DNA of 64,000 bases from Marchantia polymorpha subsp. ruderalis (Eukaryota > Streptophyta > Marchantiopsida > Marchantiales > Marchantiaceae). Made by a program: the position numbers and the translations under genes. Below are positions 7,864-17,107 of this stretch, in pieces; within the stretch, counting starts at the first letter, position 1, and every line of letters starts with the position of its first letter. The DNA is taken from contig AP031354.1 of NCBI GenBank assembly GCA_037833965.1, forward strand, positions 10,704,001 to 10,768,000. Reading direction: 5' to 3'. The notes under the pieces were generated by a model, which was given only the letters and a program-made list of their open reading frames with translations, was not told the origin of the DNA and ran no database searches.

Positions 7864-10671
7864 CTACACGCCTGCACGGAACCACGCTACACTATACTCC
7901 GCAGAACCTGTGCTTCGCATCCTGCGCGACGGACTGCCGCGCACTAACTCCCTACCCTGCCAATCTTCTGCTCGACTGCGCAGCCCCAACCGCTGCAACG
8001 CCGCGGACACCTCCACCTCGAGGGTGGACATGGTATCCCGCGCCTTCGACAGAAAAGAGTCTAACTTCTTTGCCACCTTCCGCCGACTCCTACTGTCACC
8101 TGTCAACAACCCGGCTGCACGAAGCTCTAACTCACGCAGTGTGAGTTTCTCCTGCGCCGCCACTTTCCAGTGGGCGTAGCCCTTGAGACAGTGGGCGACA
8201 CGCCTCGCCATCTCCTCCTTCGTGCGATCTGCCTCTCGCCTGTGATCATCTTCAATTACCACCAACTGCGATTCGGCCTCCGCACGCTGCGCTCTCAATT
8301 CCCCGCACTCCGACTGTAGCCTGCGGATTAAATCCTCATCCGCCTGTCGTGCGAGCTGACACTCCGCCAACAACCGCGTGTGTCGCACGAGCTCCTCTAA
8401 CAGAATCTGATTCTGAATTTTCTCAGAAATCAAATCTGTCGTGGTCTTCACCACATCCCTGGTGAGCTCTTCCAGTCTCTCCTTCTTCATCTTGCCGAGG
8501 GCGTGCGATTTCCGCACAAGGTTGTACTGTCCCCACAAACAGGCATGCTTCTCCCGCAATTCCTTCAGCTCCCGGTCCACCCTAGCTAGTAGCTTGCTGG
8601 TGTGGACTTTAGTGCGAGTTCGCCTGCGCACTAATTCGATGTAGGATCCCGGCTGGAGTGGATCGGCGTATTTATCAAATTTGCGATCCAAGTACTTCAG
8701 CAACGGTATTACCTGCTCAGAGAGCGCCGCCGCCGGCGCTCCAACAATTTCCTCCTCCTCCTCCTCGGTATCTCCTGACCCCGACATTCCTTCTGTGGAG
8801 CCCCCGTCGTGATCATCCGAGGGAAGGATTTCAGTCGCCATTGATTGCGTTGGCGACTGCCCCGAGTGGGGCTGCACGTCGTCTACGGGTGCTGCCTCCG
8901 AAGGCACTCTTGCAGCTTCGCTGCTCCCCGCCAAAATGTCTAAGGCGGTGGGTGAATGTGGCCGTGCTACATCCCCATCATCCGCCTGTCGATCCTCGAC
9001 TATATCCTCTTCGCCGCCGACGTCCGCTGCCGAAGGCGATCGAGCGGAGTGTGTCTGCGCGGGGTGTAATTGCGCATCGCGCACCCGAATTTCGTCCCGC
9101 GGACAGACAGTCCGCTCCTCCGTTAGGTCATGCTCCTTCGATCGGTCCTGCGCGAGGGCTGTGTCTGGCCTGTGCGCAGGCGTAATTATCGGCGCCTTGT
9201 CTGCCGCAGGCGCAGCGCTGAAGGCGTCTATCGCCGAAGGTGACATAGCCGGAGGCCGCTCGCCCGATGTCCCTGGCCCCGAAGGCCCTACCGCCGAAGG
9301 CGCATCTACCGGCGGATTACCCGCCGAAGGGGCGGTCTCCGCACGCTCCCTGCTCACATCTCGTTGACCCGAAGGCCGTGGCGCCGAAGGCGCAAATCGC
9401 GGCGCGTTGTACGCCGGAGGGTCTGGTCCCGAAGGCCCTTGACCCGAAAGCGGATCTTCCGCCGGCTCCTTCCCCTTCCTACGTTGGACCGGGGGTGAAT
9501 CCTGCCTATGCGTAGGCGAACTTTCTCTGCCTACGCGTAGGCGGAGGTCCACGTCCGCTTGGGGTCGCCTGTCCGCTGAAGCTCGCCTGTGCGCAGGCGG
9601 AACGCTCGTCCGCATCGCACGTGGTAACTCCGGAGGCCCTTGGCCCGAAGGCCGCCTCTTGTCCGTCGGAGGTGCAGCGTGGTCCGTCGCTCCTGCAGAC
9701 GTCCGCGCTCCCTCGTTCCTCTCCGGCGACGCACTTCCTTTCTCCGTGGCGATCGTCGCCGTGTCCGCGCTGCTGGATGGTAACACAAGCCTGCGCGCCT
9801 TCTGCTTCGGCCGGCTGCACACTTCGTGCAATGGCCGCTGTCGAATGGGAGTAGTGGTTTCTCGATGCTGCTCCTCCTCAAACTCCTCTCTCCATCGACG
9901 CTTCCGCGGCACTCTTGCTGCGGGTGTGTTTCTTCCCTCGTCCCTCCGCCTTGGTGGAGTAGAAGCTGGTGATTCCTCTGCGTCGGTGTCGACCTCGTTA
10001 TCCCACACATACTTCCCGGGATGGTTGACGGACAATGGCGGAAAGCGAGCAAGCTCCGCCGCGGTCAAACAATTTCGCTGTCGATAAAAATTGATCAAGA
10101 AAGGGGAGAGGTGATTGAGAGTTCCCCCCTTCTCCTCAAACGCGTGCTGCCGCATCACTCTGTGCAGGATGCTCGCCCAGTGAATTGGAGCTCCCTCGAT
10201 GATGAGCTCCACGAAAGAAACCTGCCACAAGGTGATGTAGCAGGCGCGGTGTGGCTGCAGTAATTGCAGCAGCGCCTTCGCCAAAGTTCGGCGGAAGCGA
10301 TCTTTGTAGTCGCGGGTCTTGTACCCATTCTTGGTAGACCTCTCCCGCTTGAACAACTCCACAAATTGCGCCTCGTCCTGCTTCGACACCTTGACGCTCT
10401 CACTGTCAAAGAGGAGGTGCCCTTCGATGCCGGCACACCTTCCCAATGCCTGCGCCCAATCTTGGACGGTCCACCGATCGACATGCGGACGTAATCCGCG
10501 CGAAGGTGGTCGCTGTGGCTCCAGCCACTCGCGCACCATATCCACACAAATGTAGTTCCATCCCCACAGCAAGAAATCGAGCTTTCTTGCAATCAGCCGT
10601 TCCTCGTAGGCGCGCAACCCGTTCTGTGGAAGCCGGAGCGGCAGCATCCGCAATCGGTTCAGCTTCGACAT
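7864..10671 (-). CDS. U3-encoded protein of LTR D, about 935 aa, function unknown
   Basis: I chose the ATG at 10671 because the conserved block starts right there in every subfamily (MSKLNRLRMLPLRLPQNGLRA). An in-frame ATG 84 codons upstream (10923) is also open. Residues about 1-210 form a conserved globular domain (KLDFLLWGWNYIC, HVDRWTVQDWAQALGRCAG, TRDYKDRFRR, HWASILHRVMRQHA, LNHLSPFLINFYRQ). Residues about 220-640 are Pro/Ser/Arg/Ala-rich and low complexity. The rest is coiled coil (LLEELVRHTRLLAECQLARQ...) ending in CLKGYAHWKVAAQEKLTLRELELRAA and LGLRSRAEDWQGREL. There is no signal peptide, membrane segment, zinc knuckle or polymerase motif. The N-terminal pattern faintly recalls the plant mobile-domain or transposon-protein group; this is an unverified resemblance. 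The ORF is open throughout. Confidence 0.7.
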   Translation of the reverse strand: MSKLNRLRMLPLRLPQNGLRAYEERLIARKLDFLLWGWNYICVDMVREWLEPQRPPSRGLRPHVDRWTVQDWAQALGRCAGIEGHLLFDSESVKVSKQDEAQFVELFKRERSTKNGYKTRDYKDRFRRTLAKALLQLLQPHRACYITLWQVSFVELIIEGAPIHWASILHRVMRQHAFEEKGGTLNHLSPFLINFYRQRNCLTAAELARFPPLSVNHPGKYVWDNEVDTDAEESPASTPPRRRDEGRNTPAARVPRKRRWREEFEEEQHRETTTPIRQRPLHEVCSRPKQKARRLVLPSSSADTATIATEKGSASPERNEGARTSAGATDHAAPPTDKRRPSGQGPPELPRAMRTSVPPAHRRASADRRPQADVDLRLRVGRESSPTHRQDSPPVQRRKGKEPAEDPLSGQGPSGPDPPAYNAPRFAPSAPRPSGQRDVSRERAETAPSAGNPPVDAPSAVGPSGPGTSGERPPAMSPSAIDAFSAAPAADKAPIITPAHRPDTALAQDRSKEHDLTEERTVCPRDEIRVRDAQLHPAQTHSARSPSAADVGGEEDIVEDRQADDGDVARPHSPTALDILAGSSEAARVPSEAAPVDDVQPHSGQSPTQSMATEILPSDDHDGGSTEGMSGSGDTEEEEEEIVGAPAAALSEQVIPLLKYLDRKFDKYADPLQPGSYIELVRRRTRTKVHTSKLLARVDRELKELREKHACLWGQYNLVRKSHALGKMKKERLEELTRDVVKTTTDLISEKIQNQILLEELVRHTRLLAECQLARQADEDLIRRLQSECGELRAQRAEAESQLVVIEDDHRREADRTKEEMARRVAHCLKGYAHWKVAAQEKLTLRELELRAAGLLTGDSRSRRKVAKKLDSFLSKARDTMSTLEVEVSAALQRLGLRSRAEDWQGRELVRGSPSRRMRSTGSAEYSVAWFRAGV

Positions 10672-12145
10672 TGCGTTCTTGGAATTCGTTTGCTCGCTAA
10701 TTCTCTCTCTGCTCCGCTCGAGCTCCTTGCTCCCTCTGCAAACTCTAATCTCACTCAATTCCAAATCGCGCGCACTCAATTCTCTCTCAATCAACAAGTA
10801 ATCCTCTACGCGGCGATGTCTGGAATGCTTAGCAGCTAGCAGATGGACGCGCGCAGCTCGCACTAGAAAATGGAATCGCGAATTCAAGAATGGGGCGCTC
10901 TCCGTCTCCCGGTCGAAGATCATGGTCGGCTCTTGATCGTGAGGGTCGAATCACTTGATGGCCGCGCCGGCTCTACGCTAAAACGGTCTCCGCTCTCACG
11001 CGCGGCTTCACACTCCGCCGACGCCGATTTAACTCACACGCTCGAATTGGCGAATTTGAACTCAGCGAGCGTACTACGCCGCGGACATGGGTGCGCAGCG
11101 CCGAAGGCGTCTTTTCCGCCTTGCGCGGTACACTCGTTCGTACCGCTCCTCGGCCAATCCTGCTTCGCCTAAGGCGATCGTCCGCGCATCGGACAAAAGT
11201 TAAACTCCCGCCTGTGCGTAGGCGGAATCCCCGGCGGAATCTCCGCCGGCGCGGAACTTCATCCGCCTGTGCGTAGGCGCCCGTAGGCGAATTCCGTCCG
11301 CGCTGCTGCGCTGGCGCGGAAGGCGTTGACCGTGGTCAACAGACTCCGTCCAGACTGTCCGTTTCTTGTCTCTCTGTCGGCGCTCTCGCCGCCGCAACTC
11401 CGTCCGACCAAGAGCGCATCCATCCGTCTCGTCCGTACAGTCCGTACGGTCCGTACGGATTTTATTACTCCGGCGGTTCCTCGCCCGTCCGCGCTGTTGC
11501 GCTGGCGCGGAAGGCGCCGTACAATTTCTACCCCCGAAGGCGCATTTCTAGGGCCGAAGGCGGATTCCCCGCCGACGCCGAAGCGCATGTGCGCAGGCGG
11601 CCTTCGCTCGTCCGCATGGGCAGAGGTTTCCTTGCTTGTGCGTAGGCGACATTCGCGCCTACGTCAAAACCCTATTTCGCCTACGCGTAGGCGAACTGCT
11701 TTCGTCCGCGCATAAGACAAAACTTTCTTCGCTTGTGCGTAGGCGGAAAGCTGAGTATCTTGCGACCTTCATAACTCCCGGAGTCCTCATCCGTTTGTGG
11801 CGTTCTTGGGCTCGTTGGAATCAGCGCGTCGAGTTCTTTTCAACAAAACCCTAACCAAGTCAAGGCATTTGGAGATTGACCCAATTCTGAAGGATTCCTC
11901 TAGCGCCGAAGGCGGATTTTGCGCCTTGCGCCGAAGGGATCATACCTTCAGAGCTCGTAGGGAGGGTGGTGTCCGTCCCTGACGTTGCACCCTACTCCTA
12001 GATTCTACGAGTTCCCGTGAGAATCTCTGCGATCTTCCGAATTCACTCTGTTTTGATGCACCGAAGGCTATTTACACTGCTGCCGCGGTACAGTTTTCCA
12101 AAAATGTTTTAATTTCCTCAAAAATACCAAAAGTGGGGTACCACA

Positions 12146-12150
12146 AACTC
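12146..12150. repeat. Target-site duplication AACTC, right copy (solo LTR D)
   Basis: This matches 6842-6846 exactly on the other side of LTR D. Confidence 0.85.
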
Positions 12151-12773
12151 ATACACTCATCGACACTCCAAGGTACTGAAAATTCGTCACTCTTTCATAT
12201 ATGAAACAAGTCTCTACATATGAACTCTCCAAACTTGCTTGAGAGGCTCTTCTCTATCTCTCTATATATACTACTTGAGAATTTACCATAGTAACAAATG
12301 GTAATTTCTAACTTACTTTTACAAAGATAAACCATAGTAAGGTTGACTAGTTATCAATATGTGACAACATGCCATTGGCCCCCTAAACCTTCTAGATGTT
12401 TACTAATCCCTAGATTGAGGTGGCGACATGCCATTTGTGCCTTTTCCACTTCTAGAACTTCCACTTTCCACTAAGTCAACATTAGACTTAGTCTAACAAA
12501 TGGAATACTCCTTACTTTAGTCAAACCAATCAAAACTAAACATGAAGTTCAAAAGTCTTTTCTCTTGGAATCTAGACTTTTGTACAAGACAAAATAGAAG
12601 TGCTCACTCAAATCTTCTAGAACTTCTCTAGTTATTCCGCCAAGTATAGACATTATAGCTAAACTAGCTAGACTTAGTCATAACTAGTTAGATTTAGTCA
12701 TGACTATCCTAACCATGATTAACTCCTTGGCTAATTCTACTTTTATTTCACACATGTAATATCTGGTCTTACA
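12151..12773 (-). mobile_element. 3' LTR (U3 part) of old gypsy element H, interrupted by solo LTR D
   Basis: On the minus strand a purine-rich tract (GGTCCGGGGGTAAA) precedes TGTAAGACCAGATATTACAT at 12773, as a polypurine tract precedes a 3' LTR. A TATA-like GTATATATAGAGAG (minus strand, near 12265-12285) fits an LTR promoter. The LTR is cut by D and should continue below 6846. It is a different family from A/B/D: AT-rich, with a different terminus. Confidence 0.6.
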
Positions 12774-12877
12774 TTTACCCCCGGACCAAGATTTCACTAC
12801 GCCCTCCGAGTGAAAGAATCTGATCTTCGATGGAATAATTTCAACTTGTCGTGGTTGACTCGATCGAAGTGACGTCC

Positions 12878-13506
12878 TCATAACTCCTTGATATCATAAG
12901 TAAAGTTTCCCCACACCTTTTCAACTATGAAAGGTCCAAAATACTTAGGAAGAAACTTTTTCCTAGCTCTCTTGTATCTAATTGCATCAAAGAGCATCAC
13001 CCAATCACCTTCCTTGAACGGCTTCAAGTTCTGGTTTCCACTTCGTTTGTCGTGATACTTCATCTGCAACTGTTGAGCCCGCTCCACTCGTATCATGGCT
13101 AGTGCTCGAGTTTCCTCAAACTCCATTAATTGTTGTTGACGAGACTTGATGGCTTCTTCTCCATTTGATTTCTTCAACCTTTGTTGGATTGTCATGAAAG
13201 TAGTCAAGTCAAATTGTATTGGGAGCTTTCACTCAACTCCATACACCATTCGAAAAGGTGAATATCCAGTAGATGTTTTCCAAGTTGTTCGATACTCCCA
13301 CAAGATAGCATGCAACCTCTTGTCTCAGTTTTGCTTGCTCCCGTCCATGTCTGCATCCTTGGCCAACATCATACAAAGAGTGTAGTTGGTCCGCTCCGCC
13401 AACCCATTAGCATTGGGTTTGTAGGAAGTGGTCACTCGAGACTTGATGGAAAAATGATCTAACATTGCTTGGATCATACTTCCCACAAACTCTCCTCCTC
13501 TATCCG
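12878..13506 (-). mobile_element. Integrase C-terminal part of old gypsy element H
   Basis: Minus-strand segments read DRGGEFVGSMIQAMLDHFSIKSRVTTSYKPNANGLAERT, part of the integrase catalytic core with the D...E spacing of Ty3/gypsy. They are followed by PFRMVYGVE-like sequence and the C-terminal GDWVMLFDAIRYKRARKKFLPKYFGPFIVEKV. The polypurine tract and LTR follow downstream on the minus strand. The upstream part of H is absent: the segment abuts the B-family LTR at 13507. It is a broken fossil. Confidence 0.75.
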
Positions 13507-14127
13507 TGTAATAACCCACTAAAGGCTAAAACTGCAATATAGTGGTAGAAAGGTCGAACCCACAGGGACAGAGGAACACACAGGGTACAAAGTGTCACAT
13601 TTAACAGACTATTGAGGAGTTTGAATTCTCAGGCGACTGTCACTCCCAGAAATACTGCAAGTGTCCACTCGGAGCGCACTCGGAGGTCGCACAGTGCAGC
13701 GTAACACACACACACACCTGAAACTACAGAAACACAACCCAAAGATCCGTTAGCACCTATACTCAAGATTTCAGGGGGAAGGTCTCTCAAGAGTACACTC
13801 AGCGAAGCTGCGGGTAGTGACTCCCAACTCCGGCTTTTACAACCCTTCCACTAGCTTTCTGCTAGCGTAGGGAACCGGGTTTGGACTGCCTACTTTGGAT
13901 TGAAGTCACTCATACGCGGTGAACAACACTCTCAACTCACAAAACGCGCAGAGAACACAGGTCCGCACAGAAGGACTCACTGAGAAACATTCCAGTAACA
14001 CACCATAACAGTCTATTGAAGAGTTTGAATTCTTGATTAACTCTTCATCCGCCTGCCGTGCGAGCTGACATTGTTCCAACAACCGCGTCTGTCGCACGAG
14101 CTCCTCTGACAAAATCCGATTCTGGGC

Positions 14128-16713
14128 CTACTCAGAAATGAGTGCTTCCTTGACCTTCACCTGCTCCTTGGTGAGCTCGTCCAGTTTCTCATCCTTCATC
14201 TTCTCGGAGTGCTTGTAGAATTTCTGATTAAGTTTGTACTGACCCCACAAGCATGCATGCTTCTCCTTCAATTCCCTCAACTCCTGGTCCACTCTAGCTA
14301 ATAGCTTGCTGGTGTGGACTTTAGTGCGAGTCCGCCTGCGCACTAACTCGATGTAAGATCCCGGCTGGAGTGGGTCGGCGTATTTATCGACCTTGCGATC
14401 CAAGTACCTCAGCAACGGAATCACCTGCTCAGAGAGCGCCGCCGCCGGCGCTCCAACAATCTCCTCCTCCTCCTCCTCGGTGTCTTCTGCTCCTGACATT
14501 TCTTCCGTGGAGCCTCCGTCGTCATCATCCGAGTGGAGAATTTCAGTCGCCATTGATTGCGTCGGCGACTGCCCCGAGTGGGGCTGCACGTCGTCGACGT
14601 GTGCTGCCTGCGAAGGCACGGCTGCAGCCTCGCTGCTCGTCGCCAAAATGTCTAAGGCGGAAGGCGAATGTACTCGTGCGGCATCCCCGTCACTCGCTTG
14701 TTGGTTGTCTACCGCGTCCTCTCTACCGCCGTCGGCCGCCGCCGAAGGCGATCGAGCGGAGGGTGGCTGCGCGGGGTTTGATTGCGCATCGCGCATCGAA
14801 GTTTCATCCCGCGGACAGTCACTCCGCTCCTCCGTCTGTTGCTGCTCCCTTGATCGGTCCGTGGGGGCTGTGCCCGGCCCGTGCGCAGGCGCAATTGCCG
14901 GCGCCTTGTCCGCCGCAGGCGTAGCGCCGCGGACATCCATCGCCGAAGGCGACATGGCCGGGGGCCGCTCGCCCGATGTCCCTTGGCCTATAGGCCCTAC
15001 CGCCGAAGGCGCATCTATCGGCGGACTTCCCGCCGATGGTGCGGCCTCCGCACGCTCCCTGCTCGTATCTCCTCGGCTCGAAGGCCCTGGCGCCGAAGGC
15101 GCAAATTGCGGCGCGTGGTGCGCCGGAGGGTCTGGCCCCGAGGGCCGGTGTCTCGTAGGCGGTTCTTCCGCCGGCTCCTTCCCCTTCCTACGTTGGAACG
15201 GGGGTGATTCTTGCCTGTGCACAGGCGGCACGTGTGGAGGTGTCCTGTGCACAGGCGACCTGTGCACAGGCGAGCGCCTGTGCACAGGCGGACTGCTCCT
15301 TCCCACGCGTAAGCGTAGATCCACGTCCACTTGTGATCGCCTGTCCGCGGAGGCTCGTCCGTCCGCGGAGGCTCGTCTGTGCGCAAACGGAACCTCTGTC
15401 CGCATCGCACGTGGTAACTCCGGAGGCCCTTGGCCCGTAGGCGGCCTCTCTCCCGTCGAGGTTGCAGCGTGGCCCGTTGCTCCTGCGGTCGTCCGCGCTT
15501 CTTCATGCTTCTCTGGCGACGCACTCCCTTTCTCCGTCGCAATCGTCGCCGTGTCCGCACTGTCAGCTGGCAACACCAGTCTGCGTGCCTTCTGCTTCGG
15601 CCGGCTGTATGGCTCGCACAGCGGCCGCGGTCGAATGGGAGCAGAGGGTTCTTGATGCTGCTCCTCTTCAGACTCTTCCCTCCATCGCCGCTTCCGCGGC
15701 ACTCGTGCTGCAGGAGTGTGTCTCCCTTCGTCCCTCCGCCTTGATGGGGTAGAAGTCGGTGACTCCTCTGCATCAGTGTCGACCTCATTCTCCCGCACAT
15801 ACTTCCCGGGATGGTCGATGGACAATGGCGGAAAATGTTCAAGCTCCGCCGCTGTCAAACAATTCCGCTGTCGATAAAAATTGATGAGGAAAGGAGAAAG
15901 ATGGTTTAGAGTTCCCCCCTTCTCCTCAAACGCGTGCTGTCGCATCACTCTGTGCAGGATGCTCGCCCAGTGAATTGGAGTTCCCTCGATGACGCACTCC
16001 ACAAAAGAGACCTGCCATAATGTGATGTAGCAGGCGCGGTGCGGCTGCAGTAATTGCATCAGCGCCGCGGACAAGGTCCGGCGAAATCGATCCTTGTAAT
16101 CACGGGTCCTGTACCCATTCTTGGTAGACCTCCCGGTCTTGAACAGCTCCACAAATTGCGCCTCTTCCTGCTTGGTCACCTTGATGCTCTCACTGTCGAA
16201 AAGGAGATGCCCTGGCATGCCAGCACATCTTCCCAACGCCTGCGCCCAATCTTGGACTGTCCATCGATCAACATGCGGACGCAATCCGCGCGAGGGTGGT
16301 CCCTGTGGCTCTAGCCACTCGCGCACCATATTTGCACAGATGTAGTTCCATCCCCATAGCAAGAAATCGAGCTTTCTTGCTATTAAGCGCTCCTCGAAAG
16401 CGCGCAGCCCGTTCTGTGGTAGGCGAAGTGGCACCATCCGCAATCTGCTCGGTCTCGTCATTGCGTTCCTGGGGTTCGCTCGCCCGCTCATTCTACTTCC
16501 GCACTGCCCGCGCTTCTTTCTCTCTCGGCAAACTCTAATCGCCCTCAATTCCAAATCACGCGCATTCACTTCTCCCTCAATAAACAAGAAATCTCCTGTG
16601 CGACGACGTCGAGAACGTTCAGCAGCCAGCAGATGGATGCGCGCAGCGCGCACAAGAGATTGGAATCGCGAATTCAAGAATGGGACGTTCTCCGCCGCCC
16701 GGTCGAAGGTCAT
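14128..16713 (-). CDS. U3-encoded protein of the B 3'-position LTR (partial copy)
   Basis: This is the homologue of the D and A U3 proteins. The conserved start block (AMTRPSRLRMVPLRLPQNGLRAFEERL) follows an open N-terminal extension of 84 codons, as in D. The N-terminal globular domain, variable middle and first part of the coiled coil are present. In the middle, the palindrome CGCCTGTGCACAGGCG is translated as repeated PVHR-type units (SSPPVHRRSPVHRSPVHRTPP, about 15213-15297). The C-terminal conserved block is not present in this copy. It is near-identical to the 5' LTR copy over shared parts. Confidence 0.55.
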   Translation of the reverse strand: MTFDRAAENVPFLNSRFQSLVRAARIHLLAAERSRRRRTGDFLFIEGEVNARDLELRAIRVCRERKKRGQCGSRMSGRANPRNAMTRPSRLRMVPLRLPQNGLRAFEERLIARKLDFLLWGWNYICANMVREWLEPQGPPSRGLRPHVDRWTVQDWAQALGRCAGMPGHLLFDSESIKVTKQEEAQFVELFKTGRSTKNGYRTRDYKDRFRRTLSAALMQLLQPHRACYITLWQVSFVECVIEGTPIHWASILHRVMRQHAFEEKGGTLNHLSPFLINFYRQRNCLTAAELEHFPPLSIDHPGKYVRENEVDTDAEESPTSTPSRRRDEGRHTPAARVPRKRRWREESEEEQHQEPSAPIRPRPLCEPYSRPKQKARRLVLPADSADTATIATEKGSASPEKHEEARTTAGATGHAATSTGERPPTGQGPPELPRAMRTEVPFAHRRASADGRASADRRSQVDVDLRLRVGRSSPPVHRRSPVHRSPVHRTPPHVPPVHRQESPPFQRRKGKEPAEEPPTRHRPSGPDPPAHHAPQFAPSAPGPSSRGDTSRERAEAAPSAGSPPIDAPSAVGPIGQGTSGERPPAMSPSAMDVRGATPAADKAPAIAPAHGPGTAPTDRSREQQQTEERSDCPRDETSMRDAQSNPAQPPSARSPSAAADGGREDAVDNQQASDGDAARVHSPSALDILATSSEAAAVPSQAAHVDDVQPHSGQSPTQSMATEILHSDDDDGGSTEEMSGAEDTEEEEEEIVGAPAAALSEQVIPLLRYLDRKVDKYADPLQPGSYIELVRRRTRTKVHTSKLLARVDQELRELKEKHACLWGQYKLNQKFYKHSEKMKDEKLDELTKEQVKVKEALISE
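15213..15297. repeat. Cluster of CCTGTGCACAGG palindromes
   Basis: Four copies of the palindrome core CCTGTGCACAGGCG lie within about 85 bp, and the last extends to the full CGCCTGTGCACAGGCG. They lie inside the U3 ORF and recur at the matching place in the other B LTR (about 40249-40330). The same palindrome occurs outside the ORF in U3 of LTR G (267-282, 319-334). Confidence 0.8.
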
Positions 16714-17107
16714 GGTCGGCTCTTGCTCGTGAAGAACGTCTCACTTGATGGCCGCGCCGGCTGTACGCTGGAACGGTCTTCGCTCTCACGCGCAGCTTCA
16801 CGCTCCGCCGTCGTCGATTAAACTCTCACGCTCGAATTGGCGGATTTGAACTCCGCGAGCGTATTACCCCGCGGACATGGGGGCGTAGCGCCGAAGGCGA
16901 GTTTTCCGCCTTGCGCGGTACACTTGTTCGTACCGCCCCTCGGCCAATCCCCTTCTGCCTTGACGCGTGTGTCCGCATGTCGGACAAAAGTTCAACTCCT
17001 GCCTGCGCACAGGCAGACTCCTCGGCGGATTCTCCGCCGGCGCGGAACTTGAACATCCTCCTGTGCACGGGCGTTCGCCTGTGCGCAGGCGAATTCCGTG
17101 TGCGGCG

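Larger units (their letters stand above)
6847..12145 (-). mobile_element. Solo LTR D, 5299 bp, gypsy long-LTR family
   Basis: Read on the minus strand it runs from TGTGGTACCC to ...GGGTTATTACA, with a matching AACTC duplication on both sides and no internal gag or pol, so it is a solo LTR. U3 (about 7830-12145) carries a long open ORF. The TATA box is at 7821-7827, and R/U5 (about 6847-7798) holds a CA microsatellite near 7045-7070 and internal duplications. It is inserted in the 3' LTR of element H. It looks whole as an LTR, and its intact ORF and exact target duplication suggest a fairly recent origin. Confidence 0.9.
13507..17107 (-). mobile_element. Long LTR of element B at the low-coordinate side (3' LTR position)
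   Basis: The terminus TGTAATAACC is at 13507, and the body is near-identical to the B 5' LTR (22060-24584 plus 40121-42996), including the U3 ORF and the palindrome cluster at 15213-15297. It sits in the 3' LTR position of B but is incomplete. Its outer flank (ATCCG, in the integrase of H) does not match the outer flank of the B 5' LTR (TTCCC at 42997), so the two ends were probably brought together by recombination rather than one insertion. Confidence 0.75.

Noticed and set aside
15213-15330. CRISPR-like array of short palindromic repeats
   Set aside because: Spacing is irregular, the repeats abut, no unique spacers of equal length exist, and the context is a plant retrotransposon LTR.
14393-15655. 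420-codon plus-strand ORF opposite the U3 ORF (and similar antisense ORFs at 15015-15842, 40009-40878, 8658-9367)
   Set aside because: They are GC-rich low-complexity readings of the palindrome-filled middle of the U3 ORF. They have no domain, occur only where that tract is present, and are explained as frame shadows.
13507-17107. Low-side B LTR as an independent solo LTR
   Set aside because: It is continuous with the B pol region and near-identical to the B 5' LTR, so the 3' LTR position in B is the simpler reading, though recombination is likely.
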